From NCBI RefSeq assembly GCF_022818495.1, contig NZ_CP089291.1:3737501-3801500 (forward strand): 64,000 bases of DNA, read 5' to 3'. Source of the stretch: Fodinisporobacter ferrooxydans (GTDB lineage Bacteria > Bacillota > Bacilli > Tumebacillales > MYW30-H2). This document shows positions 18,981 to 28,430 of the stretch, in pieces; within the stretch, counting starts at the first letter, position 1, and the number at the start of each line of letters is the position of its first letter. The position numbers and the translations under genes were made by a program. Below the pieces are notes generated by a model. That model did not search any database and was not told the origin of the DNA. It saw only the letters and a list, made by a program, of their open reading frames with translations.

Positions 18981-20129
18981 CTATTTATTTTGCTTAAAAA
19001 GATCACCAAAAAGATCGCCTAATGTAACGCCTGTACCGCTTGTGGACTGTTTTTCCACGTATTTTTCCACTTCTTTATCGTTTTTTGCGCTCTCGGCTTC
19101 CCGAATCGATAAAGAGATGCGCTTTTCTTGTGCATTTACATCAAGAACTTTGACTTTTACAGACTGACCGACTTCCAATACTTCAGCAGGATTGGCAATA
19201 TGCCGGTTGGAAATTTGGGAAATGTGGACAAGTCCCTCAATCCCAGGTGCAACTTCTACAAATGCCCCGAAATTTGCCAAACGCTTGACAGTTCCATCGA
19301 TAATCGCTCCCGGTTGGAAGGATGCATTCACCGACTCCCACGGCCCTTTTTGAGCTGCCCGAATCGATAAAGAAATACGGCCGGCAGCAGGATCGACTTT
19401 CAACACTTTTACTTGAACCGCATCTCCTTCCTTGACGACTTCAGACGGGTGTTTCACATGCTGATGAGACAATTCGGAGATATGCACAAGTCCGTCCACA
19501 CCGCCAATATTTACAAACACCCCAAAGTCTGTCAGGCGCTGAACGGTTCCAGTCAGGATTTGTCCTGCCTGCAACGATGTGATTACATGCTGTTTTTCCC
19601 GTTCTTCCTGCTCTTCGACTACAGCTTTATGAGAAAGCACGACTTTCTTTTGCTCCGGATCAAATTCCGCGATCTTGACCGCAAGCGTCTGCCCTTTGTA
19701 ACTCGAAAAATCTTCAACAAAATGCCGTTCCACCAAGGAAGCAGGGATAAACCCGCGGACGCCGATATCTGCCACCAAGCCGCCTTTCACGACATCCACA
19801 ATGACCACATCAAAAATTTCGCCTGCCTGATACAGTTTTTCCAGTCGTCCCCATGCTTGCTCAGCGTCGACCGCACGTTTTGATACAATCAATGTTCCTG
19901 CTTCGTCATTGACAGATTTCACCTTTACTTCCACTTCATCACCTGCTTGCAGCACATCGGAAACTTTCTCAATCCGCAAGCTGGAAACTTCGGCAATGGG
20001 AAGTACTCCCTCATATTTATAGCCTACATCAACAAATGCCTGTCCGTCCTCTATTTTCGTAATGCGACCTTTTACTACGTCTCCAGGCTGAATCGTATGC
20101 ACTTCATGCAAGTTTGTCATCTCATCCAT
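18981..20129 (-). CDS. ypfD: S1-domain RNA-binding protein (YpfD, RpsA homologue)
   Basis: The protein of 382 residues is made of four S1 OB-fold repeats at roughly residues 15-85, 98-168, 187-255 and 272-340. Each has the pattern G(D/Q/A)xxxGxVxx...GxFVxV...GLVHISE. This is the Bacillus-type protein annotated as 30S ribosomal protein S1 homologue, which is shorter than the six-domain proteobacterial S1. It lies between plsC/cmk and fni as in Bacillus subtilis. I chose the ATG at 20129 (MDEMTNLHEV) with AGGAGG nine bases upstream. Confidence 0.93.
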   Translation of the reverse strand: MDEMTNLHEVHTIQPGDVVKGRITKIEDGQAFVDVGYKYEGVLPIAEVSSLRIEKVSDVLQAGDEVEVKVKSVNDEAGTLIVSKRAVDAEQAWGRLEKLYQAGEIFDVVIVDVVKGGLVADIGVRGFIPASLVERHFVEDFSSYKGQTLAVKIAEFDPEQKKVVLSHKAVVEEQEEREKQHVITSLQAGQILTGTVQRLTDFGVFVNIGGVDGLVHISELSHQHVKHPSEVVKEGDAVQVKVLKVDPAAGRISLSIRAAQKGPWESVNASFQPGAIIDGTVKRLANFGAFVEVAPGIEGLVHISQISNRHIANPAEVLEVGQSVKVKVLDVNAQEKRISLSIREAESAKNDKEVEKYVEKQSTSGTGVTLGDLFGDLFKQNK

Positions 20130-20220
20130 AGGAAAAGACCTCCTTATAACATTATTTTTTTGCATGGTACAGAAGGAATCCTGTTTATGGAAAGTGCTTC
20201 TGTCAGCACCAGCAATCCGT

Positions 20221-20520
20221 TTACGAATCCCTTAACACCGAACGAATCTTCTTCATGATCAGCAGAAAAGCACAAAACAAAATGAGCAAACACCCATAAA
20301 AAACTGTGTTGGAAAAATGGAAATACTGATTCAATGATGAAACAATTGCCATCAATAGTAACAATAGTATGAATCGGATTGTGATATTCAATACGGTTTT
20401 TTTGGCATAGTCTGGATTTTGCGTCTTTTGCATGCAATGAACATATAATACTCGGCCGTATAATGCAATTCCCAAACAGCCAAACAAGAGAAAAGCGAGT
20501 GTCTCGACAATGGAATGCAC
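20221..20520 (-). CDS. Small membrane protein, unknown
   Basis: This 99-residue protein has three hydrophobic segments (about residues 5-25, 46-64 and 72-90) and a basic C-terminus. I do not recognise the family. The GTG start shares a base with the plsC stop (TAGTG), so translation is probably coupled to plsC. Its place in the cmk-plsC-ypfD group suggests an envelope role, but that is only context. Confidence 0.6.
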   Translation of the reverse strand: MHSIVETLAFLLFGCLGIALYGRVLYVHCMQKTQNPDYAKKTVLNITIRFILLLLLMAIVSSLNQYFHFSNTVFYGCLLILFCAFLLIMKKIRSVLRDS

Positions 20521-21122
20521 TACGATACGCTCCGTTCTTGTCGAATCAATCGGCCGATGTGATCCATGATGATTTGTGTTACTTCTTCCATCTGCTTGCT
20601 TGTTATTTTTTGTTGCCTGTATGATTCCAGCTCAATCGGTTGTCCAAACCGTATTTTTATCGTTCCAAACAACCGCTTGTACGAGCCCACAATTGCCACT
20701 GGAATGACTGCCGCATCCGACTTTAATGCAAACATCGCCGCACCCGGTTTCCCCGGCCCAAGTTCACCCGTTTTGCTGCGGGTCCCTTCCGGAAAAATGC
20801 CGATCACCTGGTTTTCTTTTAAAAGCTCCAATGTTTTGCGAATCGCCGCCCGGTCTCCTGATCCCCTTTGAACCGGATATGTCCCGAATTGACGCAGTAA
20901 AAATCCGACAACCGGAATCTTGAATAATTCTTCTTTCGCCATATAGCGAATCTTACGCGGACAAGAAACGCCAAGAAGAGGAGGATCCCAATTGGATGTA
21001 TGATTGCAGCATAGAATGACAGGCCCATCTTTTGGGACATGATATGCATCAATAATTTCTACGCGATAATAAAATTTATAATGCATTTTAAATAAAAAAT
21101 GAAACAAGCCATACCATGACAT
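20520..21122 (-). CDS. plsC: 1-acyl-sn-glycerol-3-phosphate acyltransferase
   Basis: PlsC makes phosphatidic acid by acylating the sn-2 position. The 200-residue protein has an N-terminal hydrophobic region, the catalytic CCNHTSNWDPPLL motif (HX4D), YMAKEELFKIP, FPEGTRSKTGELGPGKPGAA and VAIVGSY. Together with gpsA and plsY in this window it completes the phosphatidate pathway. It starts two bases after the cmk stop. Confidence 0.93.
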   Translation of the reverse strand: MSWYGLFHFLFKMHYKFYYRVEIIDAYHVPKDGPVILCCNHTSNWDPPLLGVSCPRKIRYMAKEELFKIPVVGFLLRQFGTYPVQRGSGDRAAIRKTLELLKENQVIGIFPEGTRSKTGELGPGKPGAAMFALKSDAAVIPVAIVGSYKRLFGTIKIRFGQPIELESYRQQKITSKQMEEVTQIIMDHIGRLIRQERSVS

Positions 21123-21124
21123 AC

Positions 21125-21820
21125 TTATGCCTGTCCCCCTTTGGAAACAGTTGCGGTTGCATCGTAATAGATTGTCAGAATCTGCTTCACCACTTCCTCA
21201 ATCGTCTTGTTTGTGGTATCGACCACTTGCGCATCACTTGCCTGCCGTAACGGTGCAATTTCCCGCTCCATATCCATTTGGTCTCGTTTCACTAATTCCT
21301 GTCGCACCTCGTCAATCGTGATCGCATACCCTTTGTTTTGCAATTCCGCCACCCTGCGTTCGGCACGTTCCTCGATCGAAGCAGTCAAAAAAATCTTTAC
21401 TTTGGCATCCGGCAAGACATTTGATCCAATATCCCGTCCATCCATGACAACCGCCTGTTGTTTGGCGTATTGCCGCTGCAACGCAACGAGCCGGTCTCTC
21501 ACTTGCCTGAATCGGGAAACATGTGACACAAGTCGGGTAACTTCCGGTGAACGTATGTCTTGCGTAACATCCTGTCCATCGACAAGCACACGCAAACGTC
21601 CGTTCTCATCGGAGAGTCTGATATCCAAGTCTTGAACAATCTCGCCGATTGTTGAATTGTCTTCCAAAGATACCCCTGCCTGCAACAGCTTCCAAGTCAC
21701 CGCACGATACATGGCGCCTGTATCGATATACATCAAATGCAGGCATTCAGCCACTTGTTTGGCAACCGTGCTCTTCCCGGCTCCTGCAGGTCCGTCAATC
21801 GCAATGGAGATATATTGCAT
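21125..21820 (-). CDS. cmk: Cytidylate kinase
   Basis: Cmk phosphorylates CMP and dCMP. The 231 residues begin with the P-loop IDGPAGAGKSTVAKQVAE and include YIDTGAMYRAVTW, the CMP-binding VMDGRDIGSNVLPDA and RVAELQNKGY. Length and order are standard. It is probably the first gene of the cmk-plsC-ypfD-fni group. A palindromic repeat lies directly upstream. Confidence 0.96.
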   Translation of the reverse strand: MQYISIAIDGPAGAGKSTVAKQVAECLHLMYIDTGAMYRAVTWKLLQAGVSLEDNSTIGEIVQDLDIRLSDENGRLRVLVDGQDVTQDIRSPEVTRLVSHVSRFRQVRDRLVALQRQYAKQQAVVMDGRDIGSNVLPDAKVKIFLTASIEERAERRVAELQNKGYAITIDEVRQELVKRDQMDMEREIAPLRQASDAQVVDTTNKTIEEVVKQILTIYYDATATVSKGGQA

Positions 21821-21841
21821 GCTACTGTTCCTACTCTCTTT

Positions 21842-21954
21842 AAGAGGATGTTCAAAATGCAGTCAAAACTCCACCTTCACCACTTTTTATACGAAAATAA
21901 CATTTTCATATCATATGGTAGCCATAAGGCCATGTTGGTTTTGAACACGCACTT
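21842..21954. repeat. Short palindromic repeat, copy 2 (extended)
   Basis: The left arm AAGAGGATGTTCAAAA and right arm TTTTGAACACGCACTT match the other copies. About 75 bases of unrelated AT-rich sequence sit between the arms, making this copy 113 bases. It lies 22 bases upstream of cmk. Confidence 0.75.
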
Positions 21955-22000
21955 TTATTATGTTGAAAAATGATGGTGAAATCCCCGGTGAATCATCTCT

Positions 22001-22027
22001 AAAAAAAAAGCAGGCACAGCCCGCTTT
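22001..22027 (-). terminator. Intrinsic terminator
   Basis: On the minus strand AAAGCGGGC pairs with GCCTGCTTT around a 3-base loop and runs into nine T residues. It ends the transcript of the gene at 22127-22588. Confidence 0.85.
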
Positions 22028-22126
22028 TTCTCAATCCTTATAAAAAATCCAAAACCCGACAGGTGTGACAGTAACTCAATAGTACCATATGGTAAAGTTG
22101 GGGTGCAAGCTGTCGGGACTTTGATC

Positions 22127-22588
22127 CTACTTGCCTTGCGGTTGAACAAATTCGACTTTTTGAAAGGTAAACGGATGGTTGTCATCCACCGCAATCGTAT
22201 ATCCGGGAGCCGGATAAAACAATTGCGGATCGTCATGATCCACCATCACATGAATCGATTTGGCAGCACCATTCGTTTGAATGGAAACTACATCCCCTTC
22301 ATGCAACTGCACTGTCATGGAAGATGTAGAGAACGCGCCTTTCGTCACACCATTCACCGACAGCAACACACGTTGGTTTTGCAAATCCGCATCTGCAAGT
22401 TCAAAATTGACATCTGCCGCCAACGATGCTTGTCCTTGCACAGAGGATTGTGCAGTTGATGCAGGCATCATGCTGAATTTATACCCAAAGCCTAACATCA
22501 ATTGGCTTGCCAGTGTAAGTACAATACCCAAAACCAATAGTCGTTTCGGCCATTTTTGTCTGCCATCAAGAAAACGCATGAAAAACAT
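22127..22588 (-). CDS. Membrane-anchored hypothetical protein
   Basis: This 153-residue protein has a basic N-terminus, one membrane segment (about residues 17-34, RLLVLGIVLTLASQLMLGFG) and an exported domain of about 115 residues predicted to be beta-rich. Visible there are VLLSVNGVTKGAFS, SMTVQLHEGDVVSIQTNG and IHVMVDHDDPQLFYPAPGY. The exported part is reminiscent of small beta-sandwich domains, but I cannot name a family. The start has GGAGG seven bases upstream. It lies between ypfA and cmk, where Bacillus subtilis has the tiny ypfB. Confidence 0.65.
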   Translation of the reverse strand: MFFMRFLDGRQKWPKRLLVLGIVLTLASQLMLGFGYKFSMMPASTAQSSVQGQASLAADVNFELADADLQNQRVLLSVNGVTKGAFSTSSMTVQLHEGDVVSIQTNGAAKSIHVMVDHDDPQLFYPAPGYTIAVDDNHPFTFQKVEFVQPQGK

Positions 22589-22641
22589 GGTTGTCCCTCC
22601 ATTCCCAATACCATCCTATGTACGGGAATGTAAAAACATAC

Positions 22642-23319
22642 CTACAGTTGGTCCAGTTTTTTGCTGATTTCAATCTGTCTCTGAAATGTAAACCGGACGA
22701 TTCGCTGCCGATTTTGATCGGAAATATCGAAAAAGCGAACAGATATTACTTTTTTTACATTTTTTTCTGATAAATCCAACACTCGCAAAACGATTCCTTT
22801 GCCGAGGACTTCAGTCATGGAACCGTCAATCGGGATGGTAAATCGAAACCCGATCACATCTTCCGCATGCACAGAAATGGAAGATTCCACGGTAAACGCC
22901 AAACCTCCGCCGCTAATATCTTTGCTCATTCCCTTGCAAGTAACCGGGCGTTTCGTATAAGAATCAAGAAATGCCAGTTCAACGGGGATATTAATCGGAA
23001 CACGCAAATATTCCCGGCGTTGGATTCGCGTAATTGCGGACATTTTCGGTTTATAAATTTCCAGTACGGGAATTTCCTTGACCACCCGCTTCACAACATT
23101 TGAGAAAAACCGGCACTCTGCTCCATCCAAAGCACGATAGACTACCTCAAAATCAATCCCTACATCAAAAGTAACAGGCACCGTCGAATTTAATCGCAAC
23201 GGTGTTTCTATGGAAAGGGTAGATTGCCCATGATCTACAACTCTGCATTGGTAGCGTCCCGCTAAAGGTCCGCTTCGCACATCTAAAAAAACCGTTTGCC
23301 CGACCCGCGGCAAAGCCAT
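22642..23319 (-). CDS. ypfA: c-di-GMP receptor, PilZ/YcgR family (YpfA/MotI-like)
   Basis: The 225-residue protein has an N-terminal YcgR-like flagellar brake domain (residues 1-95) and a C-terminal PilZ domain. The PilZ domain has the c-di-GMP binding residues RIQRREYLRVPI (RxxxR) and DISGGGLAF (D/NxSxxG). In Bacillus subtilis the orthologue binds c-di-GMP and brakes the flagellar stator. GGGGGC lies upstream of the ATG at 23319. Position downstream of ypeB is as in Bacillus subtilis. Confidence 0.9.
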   Translation of the reverse strand: MALPRVGQTVFLDVRSGPLAGRYQCRVVDHGQSTLSIETPLRLNSTVPVTFDVGIDFEVVYRALDGAECRFFSNVVKRVVKEIPVLEIYKPKMSAITRIQRREYLRVPINIPVELAFLDSYTKRPVTCKGMSKDISGGGLAFTVESSISVHAEDVIGFRFTIPIDGSMTEVLGKGIVLRVLDLSEKNVKKVISVRFFDISDQNRQRIVRFTFQRQIEISKKLDQL

Positions 23320-23474
23320 TGTCTAGCCCCCTAAACGAAAATCTGCATGCCCATCAATAGGTAAAATTATACCCGATTTGGCAACCTTTTGCATCTTTTT
23401 CACCAGATCTGCCAAACAAGACTCCCACTTGTCGAAACATTGCAAAAATGTTCGAATTTATCTGTCTTGGACGG

Positions 23475-24827
23475 TTAAGCTGTACTTGTTTGATTTGTAA
23501 GTTTTTCTACACCGATTTCCTCTCCCGTATTCGCATTGACGTATACTTTATACGTATCCCGATCCATTGTGCCCAAAAATTCATAGGCAAGCACCTCTTT
23601 TCCTTTCTCATCCGGTACGACAACAAGATTGCTTTGTTGGATCTGCAGATGTCCATTGACTTTTGCCCGGGCGTTTGCCTCTGTCAATTTGGGCTGTAGA
23701 GAAAGCCCCGGTGTTTGATGAAACAAATAATCTTTTGCTTGAAAACCGATAATGTCTCCGTTGTCGAGAGCAACTTTTACCGCCATTTTTTCTGAATAAT
23801 GAACAATTCCTTGCGGCGCATAGCAGAATTGATAGACGCCAATATTGTCGTATTGCTCAATCGATACGGGCTGCATATCTGAATATTGATGGTCCTTTAA
23901 CCATTTCGCGGCAAGTTCTTCACCGCGGTTCAAATCGATGGTCGGTTTACCTGAGCTTCTGTCATGTAAAAACCAGGTGACATGCGCACCCTTTTGTGCC
24001 AGCTCAAGATAGGAATTGACGCCATCTGCCGTCGTCGCAGTTACACTGTACGCCGGATATGGCATTCCCGGCCCATTTTTTACAACTGTCAAGTTTTCCA
24101 AATCGGTACGACCCAAAAATTTTGCAGCTTGTTGTTTCGCCTGTTCCGCATTTACCATACTGCCCGTCAAATGACTGGTATCCGGCTTTTCCGATCGAAC
24201 GGTTTGCTGATTTTCCGTCGGTCCCCAATGAATTTCCGGGAATTGCGACACCTTTTTTTCCAACTGTTGAAAACCGTCGATAATCACATTATCTTGTTTT
24301 TGACCTTGCGCGGCCAGTGCTTGCTCCGCATCTGTCCAACGCGCCCCATCGTTTAACACAGCCGTTTGGACATGTTTCACATTTGCTTCCATGGCTTTCG
24401 ATTCCTGATAAAATTGTTTTAATTGCCTCCATTGCTGCTCTGTTACCTGTGCAGCATCCAGTGGTTTGGCTGCTGCTGCTTGATACGCAAATGTCCCCAG
24501 GTCATGCAAGAACGCTTGCGTTTTATGAAACGGCATTAACGTCAGCGGCAATTCTCCGACATCATTTTGCGCCATATAGGTCATTCTCCATATGCTGTTC
24601 ATCGATTTTTTAAACTGATTTTCCGAGCCTACCGCCAAGGATTTGCCCAATTCATTTTGCAGTTGATCCATTTGGTACGCAAGATCATGAAACGCCTGTT
24701 GGTAATGATTTTCACTCTGAATCAAAAGTGCTGACTTTTGCCTCGATTGCTGAAATCCCCAAATGCCTGTAATCATAAGTCCAATTGCCAAAACAGGAAG
24801 GAGCCAATTTGCCATTCGTCTGTACAT
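23475..24827 (-). CDS. ypeB: Germination protein YpeB
   Basis: YpeB is a spore membrane protein needed to localise and stabilise the cortex-lytic enzyme SleB. The 450-residue protein has an N-terminal membrane anchor (WLLPVLAIGLMITGIWGF), a helical domain, and repeated PepSY-type segments toward the C-terminus (EQAKQAAKFLG, GEELAAKWLKDHQYSDM, and ANARAKVNGHLQIQ with YKVYVNANTGEEIGVEKL). I chose the ATG at 24827, with AGGAGG upstream, as the family start. sleB, its invariable upstream partner in Bacillus, is not present here. Confidence 0.9.
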   Translation of the reverse strand: MYRRMANWLLPVLAIGLMITGIWGFQQSRQKSALLIQSENHYQQAFHDLAYQMDQLQNELGKSLAVGSENQFKKSMNSIWRMTYMAQNDVGELPLTLMPFHKTQAFLHDLGTFAYQAAAAKPLDAAQVTEQQWRQLKQFYQESKAMEANVKHVQTAVLNDGARWTDAEQALAAQGQKQDNVIIDGFQQLEKKVSQFPEIHWGPTENQQTVRSEKPDTSHLTGSMVNAEQAKQQAAKFLGRTDLENLTVVKNGPGMPYPAYSVTATTADGVNSYLELAQKGAHVTWFLHDRSSGKPTIDLNRGEELAAKWLKDHQYSDMQPVSIEQYDNIGVYQFCYAPQGIVHYSEKMAVKVALDNGDIIGFQAKDYLFHQTPGLSLQPKLTEANARAKVNGHLQIQQSNLVVVPDEKGKEVLAYEFLGTMDRDTYKVYVNANTGEEIGVEKLTNQTSTA

Positions 24828-24940
24828 TACACGACCTCCTAAATCACTTACATGGAAAAGGCAGAAACATTTGTTTCCGATCTTTTTCAAATTATTTTTA
24901 GTTTGGCAAGCCTCCCTCCTGAATATGCGGACAAAAAATA

Positions 24941-24968
24941 AAAAAACCACCTGATCCAATGCAGGCGG
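24941..24968 (-). terminator. Intrinsic terminator
   Basis: On the minus strand CCGCCTG pairs with CAGGTGG around an 8-base loop and is followed by TTTTTTTATTTTTT. It ends the transcript of the small gene at 24986. Confidence 0.88.
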
Positions 24969-24985
24969 CTGGTAGTTGTGCGTTA

Positions 24986-25189
24986 TTAGTGGATCTGCTC
25001 GATGTCAAACAAATCCTCATTATCGCAAAGACAACGTTTAAATCCGGTTTCTATATGTCCCGAACGGCTTTTTGATCCACGTAAAATATAACTTTCTCCA
25101 CAATTGCGGCACCGTATGAAAACTTTTACCCGATCTTGGCCCGACATTTCATAGGAATGATTTTGTTCCTCTATCACATGTATATTCAC
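24986..25189 (-). CDS. Small protein with Cys pairs (possible zinc binding)
   Basis: This is a 67-residue protein. The distinctive part is VKVFIRCRNCGESYILRGSK followed by ETGFKRCLCDNEDLFDI, two Cys pairs (CRNC and CLC) that could bind zinc. I chose the GTG at 25189 with GGGG about ten bases upstream. The family is unknown to me. It is a single-gene unit with its own terminator, placed where sleB might be expected. Confidence 0.6.
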   Translation of the reverse strand: MNIHVIEEQNHSYEMSGQDRVKVFIRCRNCGESYILRGSKSRSGHIETGFKRCLCDNEDLFDIEQIH

Positions 25190-25516
25190 AATTCCAATTC
25201 CCCTTTCAAACATCTCAGAAGTAGTATCGACGATTGCAGTAAAAAATAGACACATTCCGGGCAAAATCTATATTCCCTTACCGATGCGAACTTGGCACTT
25301 GTTAGCACTTGAATCGAGACGTATTCCTTGAGGCTTTTACGATCAACCTCCAACATTTATCCCAACAGTAAAATAAAAGGATGAATCGGATGAAATCGTA
25401 ACATTGACAGATCGTCCTGTCATCCTTAATAATACGAAATGTCTATAAATCCATCGCCCATACTATCGACCTGTAAAATTTATACTTTCCGATCGTACAA
25501 TAAAGGAGATGCCTGT
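25190..25516. other. Intergenic region between divergent genes
   Basis: No gene was seen in these 327 bases. A SigA-like promoter for the asparaginase gene is proposed at 25404-25432. The part nearest the small minus-strand gene shows no clear promoter. Confidence 0.6.
25404..25432 (+). promoter_or_regulatory. Candidate SigA promoter for ansA
   Basis: TTGACA (25404-25409), a 17-base spacer and TAATAA (25427-25432) lie 85 bases before the asparaginase start. The -35 is perfect and the -10 matches at four of six positions. Confidence 0.5.
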
Positions 25517-26512
25517 GTGAAACATGTTCTGATTCTTACCACTGGCGGAACAATCGCAATGGTTGAGTCAAAAGAAAAAGGCATTTTGCCAAAGGCGGAT
25601 GCCAGCACTTTGATTCAATCGATTCCGCAAATTTCCGAATATGCAAATATATCTACAATCGAATTCACAAATTTGCCCAGTCCTCATATAACACCAAAGC
25701 ACATGTTGGAGTTGTCGCAAAAAATCAGGCAATACATCGATTCAGGTTCCTACCATGGCATTGTGGTAACGCATGGTACAGACACGCTTGAAGAAACTGC
25801 TTATTTTTTGGATCTTACGATTGCATCCGATCTGCCAATCGTAGTTACAGGAGCCATGCGTTCGAGCAATGAATTAGGCGCAGATGGACCGATCAATGTA
25901 GTAAATGCGGTTCGCGTCGCTGCACATCCCAAAGCAAAAGGGTTTGGTACGCTTGTTGTATTTAACGACGAAATTCATGCAGCACGGGATGTGACAAAAA
26001 CACATACCAGCAATGTATCCACGTTTCAGTCCCCTGGAATTGGTCCAGTGGGTGCAATCGATAAAAAACATGTACACATGATTCATGGGATATTGGATAG
26101 AAAAACAGTTCCTGTAGAAACCATCCGGGAGCATGTGGGGCTCGTTAAATTTGCTGCAGGGATCGGCGGTGAATTGATCGATTGCCTGCGGGAAAAAAAG
26201 GTCTCCGGCATTGTAATCGAAGCGTTGGGACAAGGAAATGTACCGCCGCAAAGCGTACCTGCGATCAAACGATGTATCGAAGAACACATCCCGATCGTCA
26301 TGGTATCCCGCTGTTATAACGGCGTAGTATCCGATTTTTATGCATATGAGGGCGCCGGTCGACAACTGAAAGAAATGGGGGTCATTTTCAGCAACGGGTT
26401 AAATGGACAAAAAGCCAGGATCAAATTGATGATCGGACTTGAAATCTGTCAATCGGAACAAGAATTGCGCGCTTTCTTTGAAGATGAATCGGATATCGGG
26501 GATCAAGGATAG
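25517..26512 (+). CDS. ansA: L-asparaginase, type I-like
   Basis: This enzyme hydrolyses asparagine to aspartate and ammonia. The 331-residue protein has both threonine motifs: VLILTTGGTIAMVES at the N-terminus and GIVVTHGTDTLEETAYFL. It also has the family segments GAMRSSNELGADGP and GVVIEALGQGNVP-like (GIVIEALGQGNVPPQ). No signal peptide is visible, so it is cytoplasmic. I chose the GTG at 25517 (MKHVLILTTGG), preceded by AAAGGAG. It is the only strongly supported plus-strand gene of the first 33 kb and is followed by a terminator shared with the convergent gdh. Confidence 0.92.
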   Translation: MKHVLILTTGGTIAMVESKEKGILPKADASTLIQSIPQISEYANISTIEFTNLPSPHITPKHMLELSQKIRQYIDSGSYHGIVVTHGTDTLEETAYFLDLTIASDLPIVVTGAMRSSNELGADGPINVVNAVRVAAHPKAKGFGTLVVFNDEIHAARDVTKTHTSNVSTFQSPGIGPVGAIDKKHVHMIHGILDRKTVPVETIREHVGLVKFAAGIGGELIDCLREKKVSGIVIEALGQGNVPPQSVPAIKRCIEEHIPIVMVSRCYNGVVSDFYAYEGAGRQLKEMGVIFSNGLNGQKARIKLMIGLEICQSEQELRAFFEDESDIGDQG

Positions 26513-26560
26513 TACATAACGACAAAGATGTTTTACAAACGTTTGTTCCTGGCCGAATAA

Positions 26561-26590
26561 AAAGTGGCGAGCATCCGCTTGCCACTTTTT
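26561..26590 (+). terminator. Bidirectional terminator between ansA and glutamate dehydrogenase
   Basis: AAAGTGGCGAGC pairs with GCTTGCCACTTT around a short loop and is flanked by A and T runs, so it could act on both strands. Confidence 0.85.
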
Positions 26591-26684
26591 ATATCGGATA
26601 TGGAATAATGGTGGAAAATAAAAAAGTCCTCGCATTGGCCAACTTTCGGTCTTTTCAGCTCTTTCGGTCGGATAGGTGAAAGGA

Positions 26685-27968
26685 TTATACCCAGCCCCGC
26701 AGTTCAACAGCTTCCGCCATCCGGCGAATCCCGACCATATATGCAGCCAAACGCATATCGACACGGCGTGTTCGAGCCGTTTCATAAACCGTATGGAAGG
26801 AACGGATCAACAGTTCTTCCAGGCGGTCTTCCACTTCTTCTTCTGTCCAATAAAACCCTTGATTGTTTTGCACCCATTCAAAATAACTCACAATCACGCC
26901 GCCGGAGTTTGCCAATACGTCTGGCACGAGCAAAATGCCGCGATCTGTCAAAATCTTCGTAGCTTCCAATGTCGTTGGACCGTTAGCTGCTTCGACGACA
27001 ATTTTCGCTTTAATATCATGTGCATTTTTAATGGTGATTTGGTTTTCAATCGCTGCCGGCACCAAAATATCGCAATCACGAACCAATACATCCTGATTGC
27101 TGATCGTATTTTTGAACAGCTTTGTAACGGTGCCGAAGGAATCCCGCCGCTCCAGCAGATAATCGATATCCAAGCCTTCTTCTGAATAAAGCGCACCATA
27201 TGCGTCAGAGATACCGACAATTTTGGCGCCGACATCATGCATGAATTTTGCCAAATAACTTCCGGCATTGCCAAATCCCTGAACGATCACCCGTGCTCCC
27301 TGCAATTCAATTCCTTTTACTTTGGCAGCCTCGGCAATCGCAATGGCCACACCGCGGGCCGTAGATGTGTTGCGACCTAAAGAACCGCCGAGGGCCAGCG
27401 GCTTTCCTGTAATAAAACCTGGAGAATCAAACTCCCGAATGCGGCTGTACTCATCCATCATCCATGCCATCGTTTGCGAATTGGTAAATACGTCCGGTGC
27501 CGGTATGTCTTTTGTCGGTCCTACGATTTGGCTGATGGCGCGAACATAGCCGCGGCTCAAACGCTCCAATTCGCGGAAAGACATTTCCCGCGGATCACAA
27601 ACGATCCCGCCCTTGCCGCCTCCGTATGGCAAATTGGCAATCCCGCACTTGACACTCATCCAGATGCTTAATGCCTTTACTTCATCTTCCGTAACATCCG
27701 GATGAAAACGGATGCCGCCTTTTGTCGGTCCAACAGCATCGTTGTGTTGTGCACGGTACCCGGTAAATACTTTTACCGTTCCATCATCCATCCGCACGGG
27801 AATTCGAACGGTCAGCACACGCAACGGGTCTTTCACCAGTTCGTACATCTCTTGTCCATATCCAAGTTTGATCAATGCATCCTTGATTACAAGCTGAGTA
27901 CTCGTTAATACGTTTAAATTCTCTTGCTCTTCCTTATTCGGATCCGCAGTATTTTGTTCTGCACTCAT
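26685..27968 (-). CDS. gudB: NAD-type glutamate dehydrogenase
   Basis: The enzyme interconverts glutamate and 2-oxoglutarate plus ammonia; the Bacillus enzymes work mainly in the catabolic direction. The 427-residue protein shows [24 protein letters not shown], the catalytic Lys in [33 protein letters not shown] and the dinucleotide motif [15 protein letters not shown] chose the ATG at 27968 with AGGTGG upstream. Whether it is the GudB or RocG equivalent cannot be settled by sequence alone; the position near ypeB and the cmk region resembles gudB. gltB, the opposing activity, lies 20 kb away. Confidence 0.93.
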   Translation of the reverse strand: MSAEQNTADPNKEEQENLNVLTSTQLVIKDALIKLGYGQEMYELVKDPLRVLTVRIPVRMDDGTVKVFTGYRAQHNDAVGPTKGGIRFHPDVTEDEVKALSIWMSVKCGIANLPYGGGKGGIVCDPREMSFRELERLSRGYVRAISQIVGPTKDIPAPDVFTNSQTMAWMMDEYSRIREFDSPGFITGKPLALGGSLGRNTSTARGVAIAIAEAAKVKGIELQGARVIVQGFGNAGSYLAKFMHDVGAKIVGISDAYGALYSEEGLDIDYLLERRDSFGTVTKLFKNTISNQDVLVRDCDILVPAAIENQITIKNAHDIKAKIVVEAANGPTTLEATKILTDRGILLVPDVLANSGGVIVSYFEWVQNNQGFYWTEEEVEDRLEELLIRSFHTVYETARTRRVDMRLAAYMVGIRRMAEAVELRGWV

Positions 27969-28135
27969 CGATTCAACCACCTTTAAGCAATTCAAAAGAG
28001 TCGCAAGCAAAAATCAAAACTCTTCTTTCAAGGCAAGTATATCGAAATTGTACAAGCTCGAAAAGTTGCTTGTTTTCCATTTTTAAGTATTAAACCGGAT
28101 TTATCCCCATTTTTTTCACGTCAAGTTCCAAATCC

Positions 28136-28357
28136 TTATTTTTTGCTGAAATTTGCGTCGATATCATCCGGTTGATCAACGCGCGTAAACTGGCTTGCTT
28201 GTTGTTCGCGTGTTGTTCCTTTATTTTCAGAATTGTCATCATTCAAAAACTGTCCCGGCATCTTTCCCTCGAACGGTACATCGTCAGGGCTGTCAATTTT
28301 CACAAGTGATGGAACATCATGGCGTTGCGGACCTTGTAAATGATGTTTGCGACCCAA
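28136..28357 (-). CDS. Small hydrophilic protein, unknown
   Basis: The protein has 73 residues, is strongly hydrophilic, and is rich in Asp, Gln, Lys and Pro (SLVKIDSPDDVPFEGKMPG, TRVDQPDDIDANFSKK). It has no Cys and no membrane segment. The start is TTG at 28357 with GGAGGGG seven bases upstream. The composition recalls small acid-soluble or other small spore proteins, but there is no SASP signature, so no function is assigned. Confidence 0.5.
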   Translation of the reverse strand: MGRKHHLQGPQRHDVPSLVKIDSPDDVPFEGKMPGQFLNDDNSENKGTTREQQASQFTRVDQPDDIDANFSKK

Positions 28358-28430
28358 GGCAATTCCCCTCCTACGATTTGTCCGTAGAAGTATTGCCTTG
28401 ACGATAAATTTTATGCGAAATCCGTTGATC

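Larger units (their letters stand above)
21821..22126. other. Intergenic region upstream of cmk
   Basis: No gene was seen in these 306 bases. They contain the palindromic repeat copy at 21842-21954 and a terminator at 22001-22027. Confidence 0.7.

Noticed and set aside
26533-26546. ACAAACGTTTGT palindrome as a CcpA cre site
   Set aside because: It lies downstream of ansA near a terminator and does not match the cre consensus well. It is more likely incidental.
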